Assembly: GCF_904849725.1 (NCBI RefSeq) | Contig: NC_058519.1 | Location: forward strand, 359,693,974-359,757,973 | Length of the DNA stretch: 64,000 nucleotides | Direction of reading: 5' to 3' | Source of the DNA: Hordeum vulgare subsp. vulgare | Lineage: Eukaryota; Streptophyta; Magnoliopsida; Poales; Poaceae | Shown here: piece after piece, positions 11,590 through 23,282 of the stretch | Position numbering within the stretch: position 1 is the stretch's first letter | Layout of the letters: the number at the start of each line of letters is the position of its first letter | Notes under the pieces: model-generated | The model's input: the letters and a program-made list of their open reading frames with translations, nothing else | The model's database searches: none | Told to the model about the DNA's origin: nothing | Program-made: the position numbers and the translations under genes

Positions 11590-11925
11590 CCCTCTCGCTC
11601 ACTATCTCCCTCTCCACAATATGTGTCATCGACACTGCCCCTCACTCCCCCTCTCCACTCTACACTGCCGCCCCGCCCCTCACTCCCTACCTCTCCCCCT
11701 CCTTGCTCTCTCCCTCTCCACTATGCGCCGCCGCCCCGCCCCTCACTCATTCCCTCCCCCCTCCTCGCCCTCTCCCTCTCCACTCTGCGTCCTCGCCCCA
11801 CCCCTCACTCCCTACCTTTCCCCTCCTCGCCCTCTCCCTCTCCACTCTGCATCCTCGCCCCACCCCTCACTCCCTACCTTTCCCCCTCCTCACTCTCTCC
11901 TCTCCACTCTGTGCCTTAGCCCTCC
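11590..11925. repeat. 62 bp minisatellite in J
   Basis: A C/T-rich unit containing CTCTCCACTCTG repeats with starts near 11656, 11719, 11781, 11843 and 11905, a period of 62-63 bp. It produces long Pro/Ser/Leu-rich open frames in all three plus frames that are not genes. It sits just upstream of the gene-like region. Confidence 0.85.
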
Positions 11926-12059
11926 TCGATCCCACGGTGAGCTCCATCGGCCTCTCCTTCCCTCCTCAATCTAAATGACTCGGTCCTCGCCGTGCCTGAG
12001 CACGGCGGTGCCATGGCTGTTGGCCTGCCCGAGCACGGCGGCGCCAAGGTTGCCCTCCT

Positions 12060-13648
12060 GCCCGAGCGCCATCGTCGCCGGCCTGCCCAATTCCATGGCT
12101 AATGAGATTGATGAATTTTGTGATATGTTAGCAAGCAATTTGAGGAATTTTTTTGATGTGATATGTTTGATGGGATATGTTAGAAAGCAGTTTGATGCAA
12201 TTTTGGGATATGTTTCATGAGATTGATGGATTTGAGGAACTTGTTTGATGTGATGGCTAGTGAGATTGATGAATTTTGTGATATGTACTTGGTTGGATAT
12301 TTTCTATGGAATGTGAATATCATAGATGTTCAATTCTCTTTATAGATGTTTTGAAATTCTGTTTATATATAGATGTTCAATTCTTTACACACAGTGTCAT
12401 GGTTGTTGTTTACGCATTTACAAACATGTTCCACGAATTATTATTTAAATTACCACAATAAACATGAAATGTCTGACGATAATTATTGGGAGTGTGAATA
12501 TTGCGGCAACTATCGAGGTGTGTGCGACACGCCTCACCTGCGAGACGACAGGTTCTTCAGCATCATGCTTGACGAGACCTTTGAAGTTTTTGTGGTACGC
12601 AACAATGACAAGTGTTTTTTCGTAATTAATCATGACTTCTGTTTCCTTGCTTCAACACGTAATTTCTATTTTATACAATTCAACTAGCTCCTCACTTGCC
12701 TGCAAGAAGATATGTGTTGGAGATGCTCGGCTTTGAAGACCACGGGAGTATGGAGACGAGGAGAGCTAACCTGAGGACTATACATGGTCACACATTTATG
12801 ATCAAAGTAATGAATTCAGTTTTTAACACAGAAATAGGGTGTCCAAACTAGGAAGATCTTTGCAAGGCAAATTGATTTCAGGAGGGTTTGGAAATAACCT
12901 TCGATCTTCGTCCTGAAGATAATATGCCAGGCAACATCGACATTTGGGTGGATGTCGGTGTGCTTCCTCTTTTACCTCCATGTGAGTTCCTCAACCATAT
13001 TTGTCAAGTAATTTGCATTCTGTATTCAGAAATACTAGGTGTTCATCCATATACTAAGTTTGTTAAATTATAATTTGCAGCTTATTTCGGTGATTCGAGT
13101 GAATTGCGGAAATTAATTGACACGACACACTATACTTATGGATCACAACTAACTTGGGAGGAGAAGGATGTTCTTATCCACTTCTTTGTTGGTATCTTGG
13201 TTGGTAGGGAGAACTTCCCGTATAATTTAGGGACTGGCCCAAATTATTCATTTTACATGCCATTAGTGTATAGGTTAAGGGTGGATGACATTCGGCAAAA
13301 TATCTTGGTAAGAGTTTGCTAATTAAGTACACTCTACTATTGCATAAATGATGTTGATTACATTGCTAACTAGGTTATTATTATGTTCTTCAACAACAAC
13401 TGCCAAATGATGTAGTGCCTCTGTTAATGCACGGGAAAGGTCATTTGACAATTAAAAGCCCACTGAGGGCTCTGTTCGATGCTCCATACTCGACTGAGTG
13501 CAAACAAAAAAGGCTCCAAATTGAAGCATGGAGAGAAATAAAGAAGGATCGCAAGCCACAAGTTGGAGACCGTTGGATCTCTCTGCTTCATTACGAAGAC
13601 ATAGGTGTTATTCTATTTTATGAAAATTTACCTAGGAGAGAGGACTAG
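12060..13648 (+). pseudogene. multi-exon gene-like region inside CACTA element J, possible B3-like protein
   Basis: Several plus-strand blocks look like exons of one protein. They are 12469-12642 (CEYCGNYRGVCDTPHLRDD, then RFFSIMLDETFEVFVV); about 12690-12812 (RYVLEMLGFEDHGSMETRRA, then NLRTIHGHTFMIKV); 12885-13000 (LEITFDLRPEDNMPGNIDIW); 13083-13310 (LRKLIDTTHYTYGSQLTWEE); and about 13395-13648 (PQVGDRWISLLHYEDIGVIL ending at a stop). AT-rich gaps separate them. The order F-E-V-F... then ...F-M-I-K-V is compatible with a B3 DNA-binding fold, but this is a weak guess. I do not recognise a transposase. Exon joints are not resolved, and a stop interrupts block three upstream. It could be a captured host gene fragment or a family-specific passenger gene. 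Confidence 0.45.
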
Positions 13649-13815
13649 GTACTATGAGAGAGAAGTTTTTCTGGTTTATATTAACTTGGCATGATAGATT
13701 AAGATGATGATTATTATAATGTTTATCTGTTTTAGGAGATTTTAACTTAGCATGATTAAGATGATGATGAGTTTTCAAATGAGTCAGATGATGATGAGTT
13801 ATATGTCATATATTT

Positions 13816-13934
13816 GATTAAAGTGGATGGATTCAAGTGACCAAGTTGAATTAGAGGAGAATATGGTGTTGCGATTGGCAACATCAAATTTTCTTCTAAT
13901 TCAACATGATCACTTACATCCATCCACTTTAATC
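13816..13934. repeat. 57 bp near-perfect foldback in J
   Basis: Left arm 13816-13872, loop of five bases, right arm 13878-13934. The arms match at about 49 of 57 positions, and several mismatches allow G-U pairs in RNA. It lies about 170 bp after the end of the gene-like region, and a transcript from either strand would fold into one long hairpin. Confidence 0.85.
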
Positions 13935-14003
13935 TAAATGTAGTTGATGGCACAGTAATTATTGATGTTGTACATTAATATGTGTAACCGTGTGTAAACA
14001 CAA

Positions 14004-14004
14004 C

Positions 14005-14057
<53 letters not shown>
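14004..14057. repeat. (TA)n(TG)n microsatellite
   Basis: A short TA run followed by about 20 TG units, located between the foldback and the right subterminal repeats of J. Confidence 0.95.
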
Positions 14058-14058
<1 letters not shown>

Positions 14059-14069
14059 ACTAGTGGCGC

Positions 14070-14215
14070 GGGTAAGAAAAGCACGCTACTGATAACTCGG
14101 TTAGCAGTAGCGCTATCTAAGGGGCGCTACTGCTAAACTTTAGCAGTAGCGTTGGGCTAACAGTTAGTTGTAGCATCGTAGCAGTAGTGCGGGCACCAAC
14201 GCTACTGCTAGGGTT
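14070..14215. repeat. right subterminal repeats of J
   Basis: Copies of AGCAGTAGCG and GCGCTACTGCTA in both orientations, mirroring 11310-11555. Confidence 0.75.
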
Positions 14216-14228
14216 TTCCCTAGTAGTG

Positions 14229-14231
14229 AGT
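14229..14231. other. target-site duplication AGT (right), element J
   Basis: Follows the right terminus ...CCCTAGTAGTG and pairs with 11284-11286. Confidence 0.9.
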
Positions 14232-15619
14232 GTTTGCTTCTATCTAGTAACGAGAAATGAAATGGCGTTGTGAGTATAAAGAGGATAGCTTTGCATGATA
14301 TTGGAGAACTAAAACATGAAAATAGTTGTTGCAATATATAGAGTTAGAATATATACAATATAATACAAATAGCGTCTGTGGAGTAATGACGGTATGGTAT
14401 TCGGAATCATCCTAGGCAATTGATAACAAGATATGTAATCATTCTTGCAATTTTATATGAGGGAGAGACATGAGATAGCATACTTTCTGTACTTGGATCA
14501 TATGAACTTAAGATTGGATCTCTAGCAGGAATCCACAACTACTAGAAATAATTAAGGTAAAACACAACCATAGCCTTAAGTATCAAGTCCTCTTTACTCC
14601 CATACGCGCACCACTCTCTTACTTGGGTGTAAGTTTTTATCACTCTCTCCACCCACTATAAGAGAATCATGAACATGTTGCAACACCCTCAATTGTGGAT
14701 CTTTCACGCGTGCACCTCACGGAAAGCACCTTAGGACATAACCAAAATAAAACATACACCCAGACCAATCAAGATCATCAATCAACCCAAAGGACAATAT
14801 ACATCTTTTCAAACATCATAGGATGGAAATCAGTCATTGGTTAACAATATGTGGCATGAAACACCATGTTCAAGTAGAGGATTACAGCGGAGTGCAGGAG
14901 AGTGGACCATTGAAAAGACATGAGGAAGGCGATGAAGACGGTGATGTTGATGAAGACGATCACCGCGCGATGGTTCCCCTGGCGGCACTCCGGCGCCACC
15001 GGAAGAGAGCGTGAGAGAGTCTTCCCCTTAGGAATCCACCTCCATGGCCTCTACCAAGATGGGGACAGATTCTGGTCCTTGGCCTTCATGGCTCCCAAAG
15101 GGGTGAGAGCCCCTCCGGGATCGAATCCTCCTCTCAGTTTGTATCCTGTTTTCACTATTGTTTTCTCTCCATATTGGTTATTCGTCGATACACAGAGTTG
15201 CGGCAGAGGAACTTCTGATCTAGGGTTATTTCTGGAGGTTTCTATATTTATACGATTATTGGGCGTTGGAATCACACTAAGATGGGCCACGAGGTGCCCA
15301 CTAGATATGAGCCCATGCCAGGGGGGCTGGAGCGCCCTGGTGTCTAGTAGGCACGAGCCCCCCCCCCCCTCTCATGGTTCTTTTCTCCGGTATTTCTCTT
15401 TTCTTCCAAAAAAATAGTCAAAAAGTTTCGTCCAAATTCCAAGAACTTATATTTCTGCACAAAAAACAACACCATGGTAGTTCTGCTGAAAACAACATCA
15501 TCCCGGGATAGTTCTAATTAAATCATATAAAGAGCACCAAAACCATACAAAAATATTGTAAACATAGGCAAATATGGCATGAATACTTCATAAATTATCT
15601 ATACATTGGAGATGTATGA

Positions 15620-15640
15620 GCATTCTCAAGCTTAACTCCT
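15620..15640 (-). other. polypurine tract, element H
   Basis: The minus strand reads AGGAGTTAAGCTTGAGAATG, the family's AAGCTTGGGGATGC tract with changes, directly before the 3' LTR. Confidence 0.65.
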
Positions 15641-18600
15641 ATTCGTCCTCGAGTAGGTAAATGATAAAAGAATAATTTATGATGTTTCAATGCTAGCATA
15701 GTGCAAACGTTTGATCAATGATAATTTCAATCACTTTTCCTAGCATCATAATAGAAACTTTCTCATAAAACTCATCATGATAAAGTAGCAACCAATTCCT
15801 ATGTTATGGTTCAAACAACGAACTCTCTTGAAACTTAACAACCCATGTTCTTAGTCACCAAACAATTGCCATTCAACTTATTCTCAACAAAGTCTAAGTT
15901 AGAGATCCACATACTCAATTATCATATACTCTTCTACGATTGCTAGTACTCAAAGCATATTTTTAGAACAAACGGCATCCATCAAATAAAGAGAAAGATA
16001 GGGGCTTAATGTTTTGCCTCCCAACTCATTTATCATAGAGATAATTGTCAACAATGGTAAGTCATGATCAGATATATTTGACTGGCCATATGTGCCTAGA
16101 TCTTTCCCCACTACATGATGCTTGCCAACTAGAGAATAATTGAGGTTGACATGAGAAAGCATACTATTGACTCTTGCATAAAAGTAAATATTGAAAGGTA
16201 AAATATAGGCCCTTCGCAGAGGGAAGCAGAGGTTGTCATGCGCTTTTTGGTATCGTATGCACAATCCCTTAATGCAAAAGAATGTCACGTTATATTGTCC
16301 CTTATGATAGCAACCTTTATTATGCAGTCTGTCGCTTTTATTACTTTGCCATCACAAGTTCCTACAACGCTCAATTTTCTCTTAGACTAAATGATCAAAT
16401 ACCATGAAGCAATTTTTATTGCCTTTTTGCATCGATGACAACTTAGTTGAAGGATCTTATTCAATCCATAGGTAGGTATGGTGGACACTCATGGCAAGAA
16501 ACAGGGTTTAATGGTTTTAGGATGCACAAGTAGTATCTCTACTTAGTATGAATTTTTGGCTAGCAAACACCACATGTTGGAGGTTCCATAACAATATAAC
16601 TAATTGTATGCAAATATACACAACCATAGCTCATTACGTTGTCTTCCTTGTCCAACTTCAACTAATTTTCTCAACTCTGGAAATAATTAATGGGTATTCA
16701 CAATCATAGAAGATGTCCAAGATAATATATTTATATGTGAAAGTTCTTTCCTTATACCAATCATTCATGAATTTCTTGTATGACCAATATTCTGATTGTC
16801 AAGCTTCAAAAGATTTCACTTTATAAACCCAATGTGAAGCTACTACTAGGGATGACATGAACATATAATTTCAACTTCATGGTATTCAATTCATTCAACA
16901 ATTTACTCATAGGACATAAGTGAAGCACAAGAGCAAACAATCAAACTACTCTCAAAAGATATAAGTGAAGATCAATGAGTAGTTAAACAATCAAGTAGCT
17001 ATGTGAGGAATCTCTCTCAATGAATATTTTTACATCTTATAATTTTATTCAAACAGAAAACTAAACAAAAAAACAATCCAAGAATAGCACATGTCATGTG
17101 GACAAATAAAAATTTAGGCTCAACATAGGCTAACCGATAGTTGTTGATGAAGAGAGGTCGAATGCATAGCATCCCCAAGCTTAGATGCTTGAGAATTCTT
17201 AAAATATTTACTTAGGGTGCCTTGGGCATCCTCAAGCTTGAGATTTTATTTCTCCTTAATTCCTCTCGTATCATGGTTTCACCTAAGTCTTAAAAACTTC
17301 ATGCACACAAAACTTGAAAAGAACTCGTGAGATAGGTTAGTACACATAAAAGTAAATCAACTCTTTATGTAGTGCCAATAGAAGTTGCATAATAATTTAC
17401 AAACAGTAGGTATTGTATACTATCATTTCGATAATTTATATCTACCAATATAAGCTATGGAAACTATAGAATAACTAGATAACAAAACTATGACAGCAAT
17501 CTATCAAAACAGAACAGCTTGTAGAAATCTATACAAAAACTGTACTTATCTATATCCAACAATCATGAAAATTTAAGTAGTGATGAATAATTTGTATGAA
17601 AGTATTGTGTAAAAATTTCAGAAACTTTCTATGTCCCTGTAAAATATGATAATTCAAATACTACAACATAAGTTTCTGTTTTTGTACAACACACATCACA
17701 CATGCAATTCAAGCATTCTGAAGGCAATTCTTGGAACTTTCTATTGGAAAAAAGATTATAAATAAAACCAAAATCAAACAATAAAATAAAACTACGCTGC
17801 AAGAAAAACACATATCATTTGATGAATAAGAATGCACCTCCAAGTAAGATATACCGATAATGTTGGAGATGAAAGAGGGGATGCCTACCGGGGCATCCTC
17901 AAGCTTAGATGCTTGAGTCTTCCTTGAATATTAACTTGTGGGTGCCTTGGGCATCCCCAATCTTAGGTTATTGCTGCTCCTTATTCCCCTTATATTGGTA
18001 CCTCACCCAAAACTTGAAAACTTCAATCCCACAAAACTTAATGAAACTTTGTGAGATGGGTTAGTATGATAAATATAGATCATTCACTTTAGTACTGCCA
18101 AGACAAAAATTCGTAATTGTTATCACATAATACCTACTGTATTGTATCATTCCCATAATTTATATCACTCAATATAAGTCGTGGAAATTCTAAAACAATC
18201 AAACTATGCATGCAAAACAGAATCCATCAAAAACAGAATAGTCTGTGAACATCTGCACTACAACAACACTTCCTTGACTCTAAAAAATCTGAAGAATTAA
18301 GAAAACGCAGAGATTTGTATAGAAATTTTGTGTACAAATTTCCGAATCATTTGATACTCCAGTAAAATCACATAATTCATCTAGTGGACACAAAACTTTT
18401 TGTTTTTGCACAGAATCAAACAAACAAGTATCCACACTATCCCAAAGGCTTTACTTGGCACTTTATTAAAATAAAAGATACAAAACTTGATTACTACAAT
18501 AGCTTAATTATGTGAAAACATAGAAACATAAAGTAAAAGTGTTAGGTTGTCACCCAACAAGCGTTTTTCTTTAATGCCTTTTAGCTAGGCATGATGATTT

Positions 18601-18960
18601 CATTGATGCTCACATAAACATTGTAGACAAAACATGCAACAAAGCATCATGAACATTATTTTTATGGTTAAGTGGTATTTACAAGGAGATAATTATTTTT
18701 ACGAGAAACTTCCATGAATTATTTTAGATTGTTTCCATGATCATGAACACAAGTGCTCAAGGTCGACCCTTACTTGTCCAATGCACAACTTTCCAATCGC
18801 TACTCTTATAAAAGGCAAGTATTTTTTTGTTTTTTATTTTTCAGTTTTTTTGGTTTGTTTCACACACAACTAAATAAATAAAACAAGAAAACATAAACAA
18901 AAAATCTACTTAGTGATAGAAGCAAACAAGCATACACGAAAATATTAACCCCACGCTATT
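15641..18960 (-). other. internal noncoding region of element H
   Basis: No retrotransposon protein is visible; the short frames here are unsupported. It holds the shared 16-base motif (minus strand, 16469-16484), polypurine-like words (GCATCCCCAAGCTT at 17169-17182 and variants near 17227 and 17902), and a diverged direct duplication described separately. Blocks near 16450-16700 match G near 26640-26930 in the opposite orientation, as expected for two related elements on opposite strands. Confidence 0.65.
17140..18560. repeat. diverged direct duplication of ~0.73 kb in H
   Basis: Two tandem copies, about 17140-17870 and 17870-18560. Both begin with the CATCCCCAAGCTTAGATGCTTGAG-type block, then share GTGAGATRGGTTAGTA, ATAATTTATATC and the later GTTTTTG(T/C)AC segments in the same order. 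Divergence is considerable, so the duplication is old. Confidence 0.65.
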
Positions 18961-18980
18961 GCTCCCTCACAACGGCGCGA
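18961..18980 (-). other. primer-binding site, element H
   Basis: The minus strand reads TCGCGCCGTTGTGAGGGAGC, 10 bases after the LTR end, with the same AGCTCTTTTC linker as element D. Confidence 0.65.
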
Positions 18981-19053
18981 GAAAAGAGCTTGATAATCCT
19001 CAAGTGCTAGGGATCATCGTAGCACTTTCTAAAGATGGAAGTGGGAAGTGTGA

Positions 19054-19058
19054 ATTGT
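19054..19058. other. target-site duplication ATTGT (left), element K
   Basis: ATTGT precedes TGAGGGAGTC at 19059 and recurs at 23283-23287 after ...ACACCGACA. Confidence 0.9.
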
Positions 19059-19528
19059 TGAGGGAGTCATGGACTAAGGGGTCCTCGGGTCGCTCGCCTA
19101 TCTCTATGGGCTGGACTCATTGGCTACTTTGGGCAGCCGAGGACGCATACGAGGAAGAGTCCACAAGACTTGACGATCAAGACAAGGACTGCTCTACACC
19201 GACATAGCCGGCTAGGACTCTTGTTATCCTAGGCCTACGGTGCATTATATAAACAGAGGCCAGGCTAGTCGACAGACAATATCATATTCATTATTCATAA
19301 CGTCTACATCATGAGGGTTTAAGCTACAACATATGATCTCGAGATAGATCAACTCTATACTCCATACTCAATCATCATTATAAACAAGAGCAGGATGTAG
19401 AGTTTTACGTCCTCAAGAGGGACCAAACCTGGGTAAACTGTTGTCTCCCCCTTCTTCCTACAATCAATCGATCCAAGGTCCACAGTTCAGGACCCCCTAC
19501 CCAATATCCTTCGGTTTTGACACCGACA
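19059..19528 (+). repeat. 5' LTR of element K
   Basis: 470 bp, TG...CA. It contains a TATA box (TTATATAAACAGAGG, 19244-19258) and the ACCTGGGTAAAC block near the 3' end. Downstream, TTGATGCTTTCATTGAGAG (19529-19547) takes the primer-site position but is not a standard tRNA match that I recognise. Confidence 0.85.
19244..19258 (+). promoter_or_regulatory. TATA box of K LTR
   Basis: TTATATAAACAGAGG, repeated at the same place in the right LTR (TTATATAAACCGAGG, from about 23008). Confidence 0.55.
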
Positions 19529-22500
19529 TTGATGCTTTCATTGAGAGTTTCGCTATGTGATCGACAGAAGGATTGATGGCTCCTTTGCAGATTGATTGCA
19601 GTTTTTGCTGGACAGAGAATTTGTGTTTGTTGTCCCCGTTTCCTCGAGCGCCGTTTTGACGATTGGTTCGTTGTAATAGATTGGAATTGTATCCACAATA
19701 ACCCTGCAAAATTTCGTCACGTTCCGATGGAAGAATATCCGGTCATATCTGATATACCGGAGCCCTATTATAATCTGGATGGGAATCTGTAGGAGTTTAG
19801 GGTGAGGGGTCTAGTATCCAGCTCGGATATCCGTTGGACAATCCCACCGTTCATTGGTTGTGTCATTCCTATATCAATCAGCCCTTACATTTTCAGCTCG
19901 ATCCGACCATCTAAACTCCGTAAAACTTTCAATGAGTACAACAAATTTTGTATCTATTTTATTCGCGAAAACGAATCCGACTCGAGTTCATCTTTCTTCA
20001 TGAACGGGGTTTTAGACATCCTTTTTGAAGGAAACTTTTTAAAGGTATTATGTGTTGTTCTAAAACACATGCCCACAAATTTTAAGCCTTTTTCACAGCA
20101 ATCTTCATCATTACGCTGGTGTCAAACCAGTCCAACAACGTTGTTCCACGGCTGCCGACCTACACTACGCAGATCGTCGCTTCGTCGAGCCGAGGTCAAC
20201 CTCATTGGATCAACACCTCGGCATTCCGACCAAGAGTTTGGCATCGTGAGGGCCAAACAATCTCCGGACAACCTCGTCACCCACGGATTGCACCGGTCGG
20301 GCACGCTGTTACTTCATCAAGCCAGCATTGATCGCATCACAAATTCCGACCTGCATTGGCATCACCGCGCCGTCGCTTCTTCAAGCCGATGTTCAACACG
20401 CCGACCTGCTTCGACACGTTGGCTGGCATGGGGGCTTAGCACCACCTTATCGGACTACTCCGTCACTTCAGCTAGACCGGGGGCTTTGTCATTTCTTCAT
20501 CAACCTTCCCCATGGACTTCGACATCACCGGTCGACCAACTTCGTCATCTAGGCTCGACTGAGGGCTTCGCCTCGCCCCGTCGGCCAATGCCGCATCGCA
20601 ACTTCATCGAACCGAGCTCTTCGCTCGGGCACCTCGGCGTTCAGGATATATCTTTTCTAATTATTTACTTCACTTAAGTTAACTAAGTAGATGATTTATT
20701 ATTATTATTTGATATTACTTTTGGTTTGCACTATTTTATGCGCACGGGTGATCGTCTCCGACCGTGTTAGACAGTCACCTCGGCACGCCAACGTTGTCTT
20801 CACGCCTCCGTCAACCCAATTCCATTGTCGACATGGTCGACTAACGTGGAGGCTTAGCTGTCACACTATTCAACTACTCTGTCTCCTCGGCTAGACCTGG
20901 GGTTTCGCCTCGGCCCTTCCGAAGTATTGTGTTGTCACATGATCATGCCGAACTCTTCTTCGGCTACCTCGTGATCGTCTTGGGGGCTGTGACCTTGACC
21001 CTCCACTAGCTCGGCCCTCGTCATCAACATCGAGCACATTAACCAGCTAAGTCGCTTTCATGATCAACTTTTTTCAATTTCTATTTTATGTGTGCTTCAA
21101 CCAACCATTATATTTGTGTTAAGCAAATACGTTGTTTGTTAAAAATGTAGCTTGTTAAGAGCATTGTTTGTTAAAAACTCTTCCTTTACCCATGTTACTT
21201 GGTGCTCTTAAGAATTTATATGAGCCGTTTTATTATAAATGTTTTCTTCTTGGTCATTGCAAAGTCTTTTTCTACTACTCTTTTTTTCGACACGAGTGTT
21301 TGGTCAATAGCCGAGTAGCTTAGTTTCCCTCTAAAGCCGCTTGAGTTTAGTTCACTAAACATGCCTCAGAGAAAAACTCTTCCCTCAAGATATGGAGGAT
21401 GAAGCCAAAGGCTTCCCTGCTTTAAGTCTGAGAGATCGGATGTATCATGTTAAAGCACGACCAAAGCATATATTAATTTTAAGACCAATTTTTGGATTGG
21501 CACCAAGAAACTCAATTTAGTTCGGAATTTAATATTTTTGCTAAAGTTTTTTGGTTTTCCGTGCTTTAGACACCTTTAAACTATTTTTATGTGTTTCTTT
21601 CACGAGGTGGGACATCCTCTTGTTTGAGGTGTTCTGCATGGTGATTCTTCTCGGAGAATCTTTTCTGACCTACAGTTTGGCATCTTCCGTGCCGAGCTCC
21701 ACCTTGGTGTTGTCAAAACACACTTAATGGATGAAGTAGTTACGAAGGAGAAACGATCCTAGGGTCAGCCATGTTTCCCAACCCAAGTCTCGGGGCCTAA
21801 TGGTTATATAGCTCGTCAGAGAATAAATTACACCAACTGAAAACTCTTTTCTGCCCCGCAGTTTGGCATCTTTCCCGCCGATCTGCACCTCAGCGTTGTT
21901 AAAACATACACAACAAGTGCAATATTGTTTCCGAGGGGATTCGATCCTCAGGTCGATCGGCCGCACCCAAGCTGAGTCTCGGGGACTACTACAAACCGTG
22001 TTTTAATTCCTAGAATATGTTGCCGAGTAAGGAATTGATCCTTAGGCTAATTTCGAATCGGCCTGAATCTCGGGGGCTACTGGGATCAGCGGTTTTATTT
22101 TTATCCTTTAGGTGCATCTAGGGTTTTCGAACCACACACGCCTTGGGGGCTACTATCTATACATCATGGTAGTAAATAAATTACACCAATCGGAAATAAA
22201 TTCCACTAAAAATCAGCCCACGACTGAGGAGTTGCACCACCTCGGAAGCAGTCTGGCATAAAGCTCGGGCGCAAGTGGCTAGCTTCATAGAGGGCATTTC
22301 CGACATTAAGTTCGACTGAATTTTCAGAAACTGAGGTAATCTATGACACCTCGGACGCCGACCATCATCTGAGCTGGGCTGCACAAAAACACACCTCGGA
22401 TGCAGTTCGGCTTTGGAGCTCGGACGCTAGAGGATGCTGCCACATTTGGAATACTCCAAACCCGAGGTGTGGCGTAAAAATAATGAGGCATTAATAAAGG

Positions 22501-22821
22501 CCAAAAGCTTAAAGGGCTCCTTGGATGCCCGACGTGTGAAACTCTTCGGATTCAGCTCGGCGATCCTCAAGATCGAAGATGGGAAGATTTGTTGAACCAG
22601 TTTTCAAGACGGGCGACCGAAGACGAAGAATAGTTCGGAAGAATCGAGGAGTGACACCAACTTCAAGACCTGTGCTCGGAAATCAGGAAGTCATCGGCGG
22701 TCGAACTGGTGTTGGCCGAACATAAATGGGGACAAGAACCCGCCCCGCAAGACAAAGACTTTGTATGCATGTAGTTGTTGAAGATCTAGACTACGACATT
22801 GGCGGCTAGTTCGGGGGCTAC
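19529..22821 (+). other. internal region of element K, no recognisable protein
   Basis: About 3.3 kb. The longest plus-strand frame (19802-20677, 291 codons) has no domain I recognise, and its second half overlaps other long frames in a C/G-rich stretch, so composition is a likely explanation. Repeated phrases such as CTCGGGGGCTACT and CTCGGC recur across 20400-22820. No zinc knuckle, protease or polymerase motif is visible on either strand. Confidence 0.55.
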
Positions 22822-23282
22822 TGAGGGAGTCATGGACTAGGGGGTCCTTGGGCCGCTGGCCTATATCTATAGGCCGGACTCCTAGGCTACTTTGGGAAGC
22901 CGATGACGCATACGAGGAAGATTCCACAAGACTTGGCGATGAAGACAAGGACTCCTCTACACCGACGTAGCTGACTAAGACTCTTGTTATCCTAGGCCTA
23001 CGGTGCATTATATAAACCGAGGTCGGGCTAGTCGATAGGCAATCTTATATTCATTAAACATAACATCTACATCAGACCACAACATATGATCTCGAGGTAG
23101 ATCAACTCTGTATTCGATACTCCATCATCAATATAAACAAGAGAAGGACATAGGGTTTTACTTCCTCAAGAGGGCCCGAACCTGGGTAAACTATTGTCTC
23201 CCCCTTCTTCCTGTAACCCATCGATCCAGGGTCCACAGTTCGGGAGGCCCCTACCCAAGATCTGTCGGTTTTGACACCGACA
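22822..23282 (+). repeat. 3' LTR of element K
   Basis: 461 bp, collinear with 19059-19528, followed by the duplicated ATTGT. It lacks a few bases present in the left copy, near the segment before ACAACATATGATCTCGAG. Confidence 0.85.

Larger units (their letters stand above)
11287..14228 (+). mobile_element. Element J: CACTA-type DNA transposon, 2.94 kb
   Basis: Termini are perfect inverted repeats of CACTACTAGGGAAAA (11287 and 14228), with a 3 bp duplication AGT, the hallmarks of the CACTA (En/Spm) superfamily. Both ends hold many direct and inverted copies of short subterminal words such as AGTAGTAGCGC and GCGCTACTGCTA (11310-11555 and 14070-14215), the usual transposase-binding architecture. 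No transposase is recognisable, so it is non-autonomous. The interior contains a 62 bp minisatellite, a spliced gene-like region (about 12060-13648), a long foldback and a TG microsatellite. Strand is set by the internal gene. Confidence 0.9.
11138..15619 (-). repeat. 3' LTR of element H (contains J)
   Basis: The plus-strand left end is TGACAATCCCCAAGTGC; the right end reads ATGTATGA, with the expected terminal CA changed to GA. Without J (11287-14228) it is about 1.54 kb and collinear with the other LTR at 18991-19058 plus 23288-24713. A TATA-like site (minus strand, near 15241-15253) sits below a GC-rich block. A run of C at 15360-15369 is present. Confidence 0.85.
19059..23282 (+). mobile_element. 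Element K: 4.2 kb non-autonomous LTR element
   Basis: LTRs of 470 and 461 bp begin TGAGGGAGTCATGGACTA and end TTTTGACACCGACA. They are flanked by the 5 bp duplication ATTGT. A G-rich tract (TTCGGGGGCTAC) precedes the right LTR, which sets the plus orientation. The 3.3 kb interior has no recognisable gag or pol. It is LARD-like, of a kind common in Triticeae. The LTR pair differs at many positions by eye, so the insertion is not recent. Confidence 0.85.

Noticed and set aside
11525..11978. Pro/Ser-rich open frames of up to 149 codons
   Set aside because: They are generated by the 62 bp minisatellite in all three frames.
19802..20677. 291-codon open frame in element K
   Set aside because: No recognisable domain, overlapping alternative frames, and a position in a non-autonomous element; kept only as part of the internal region.
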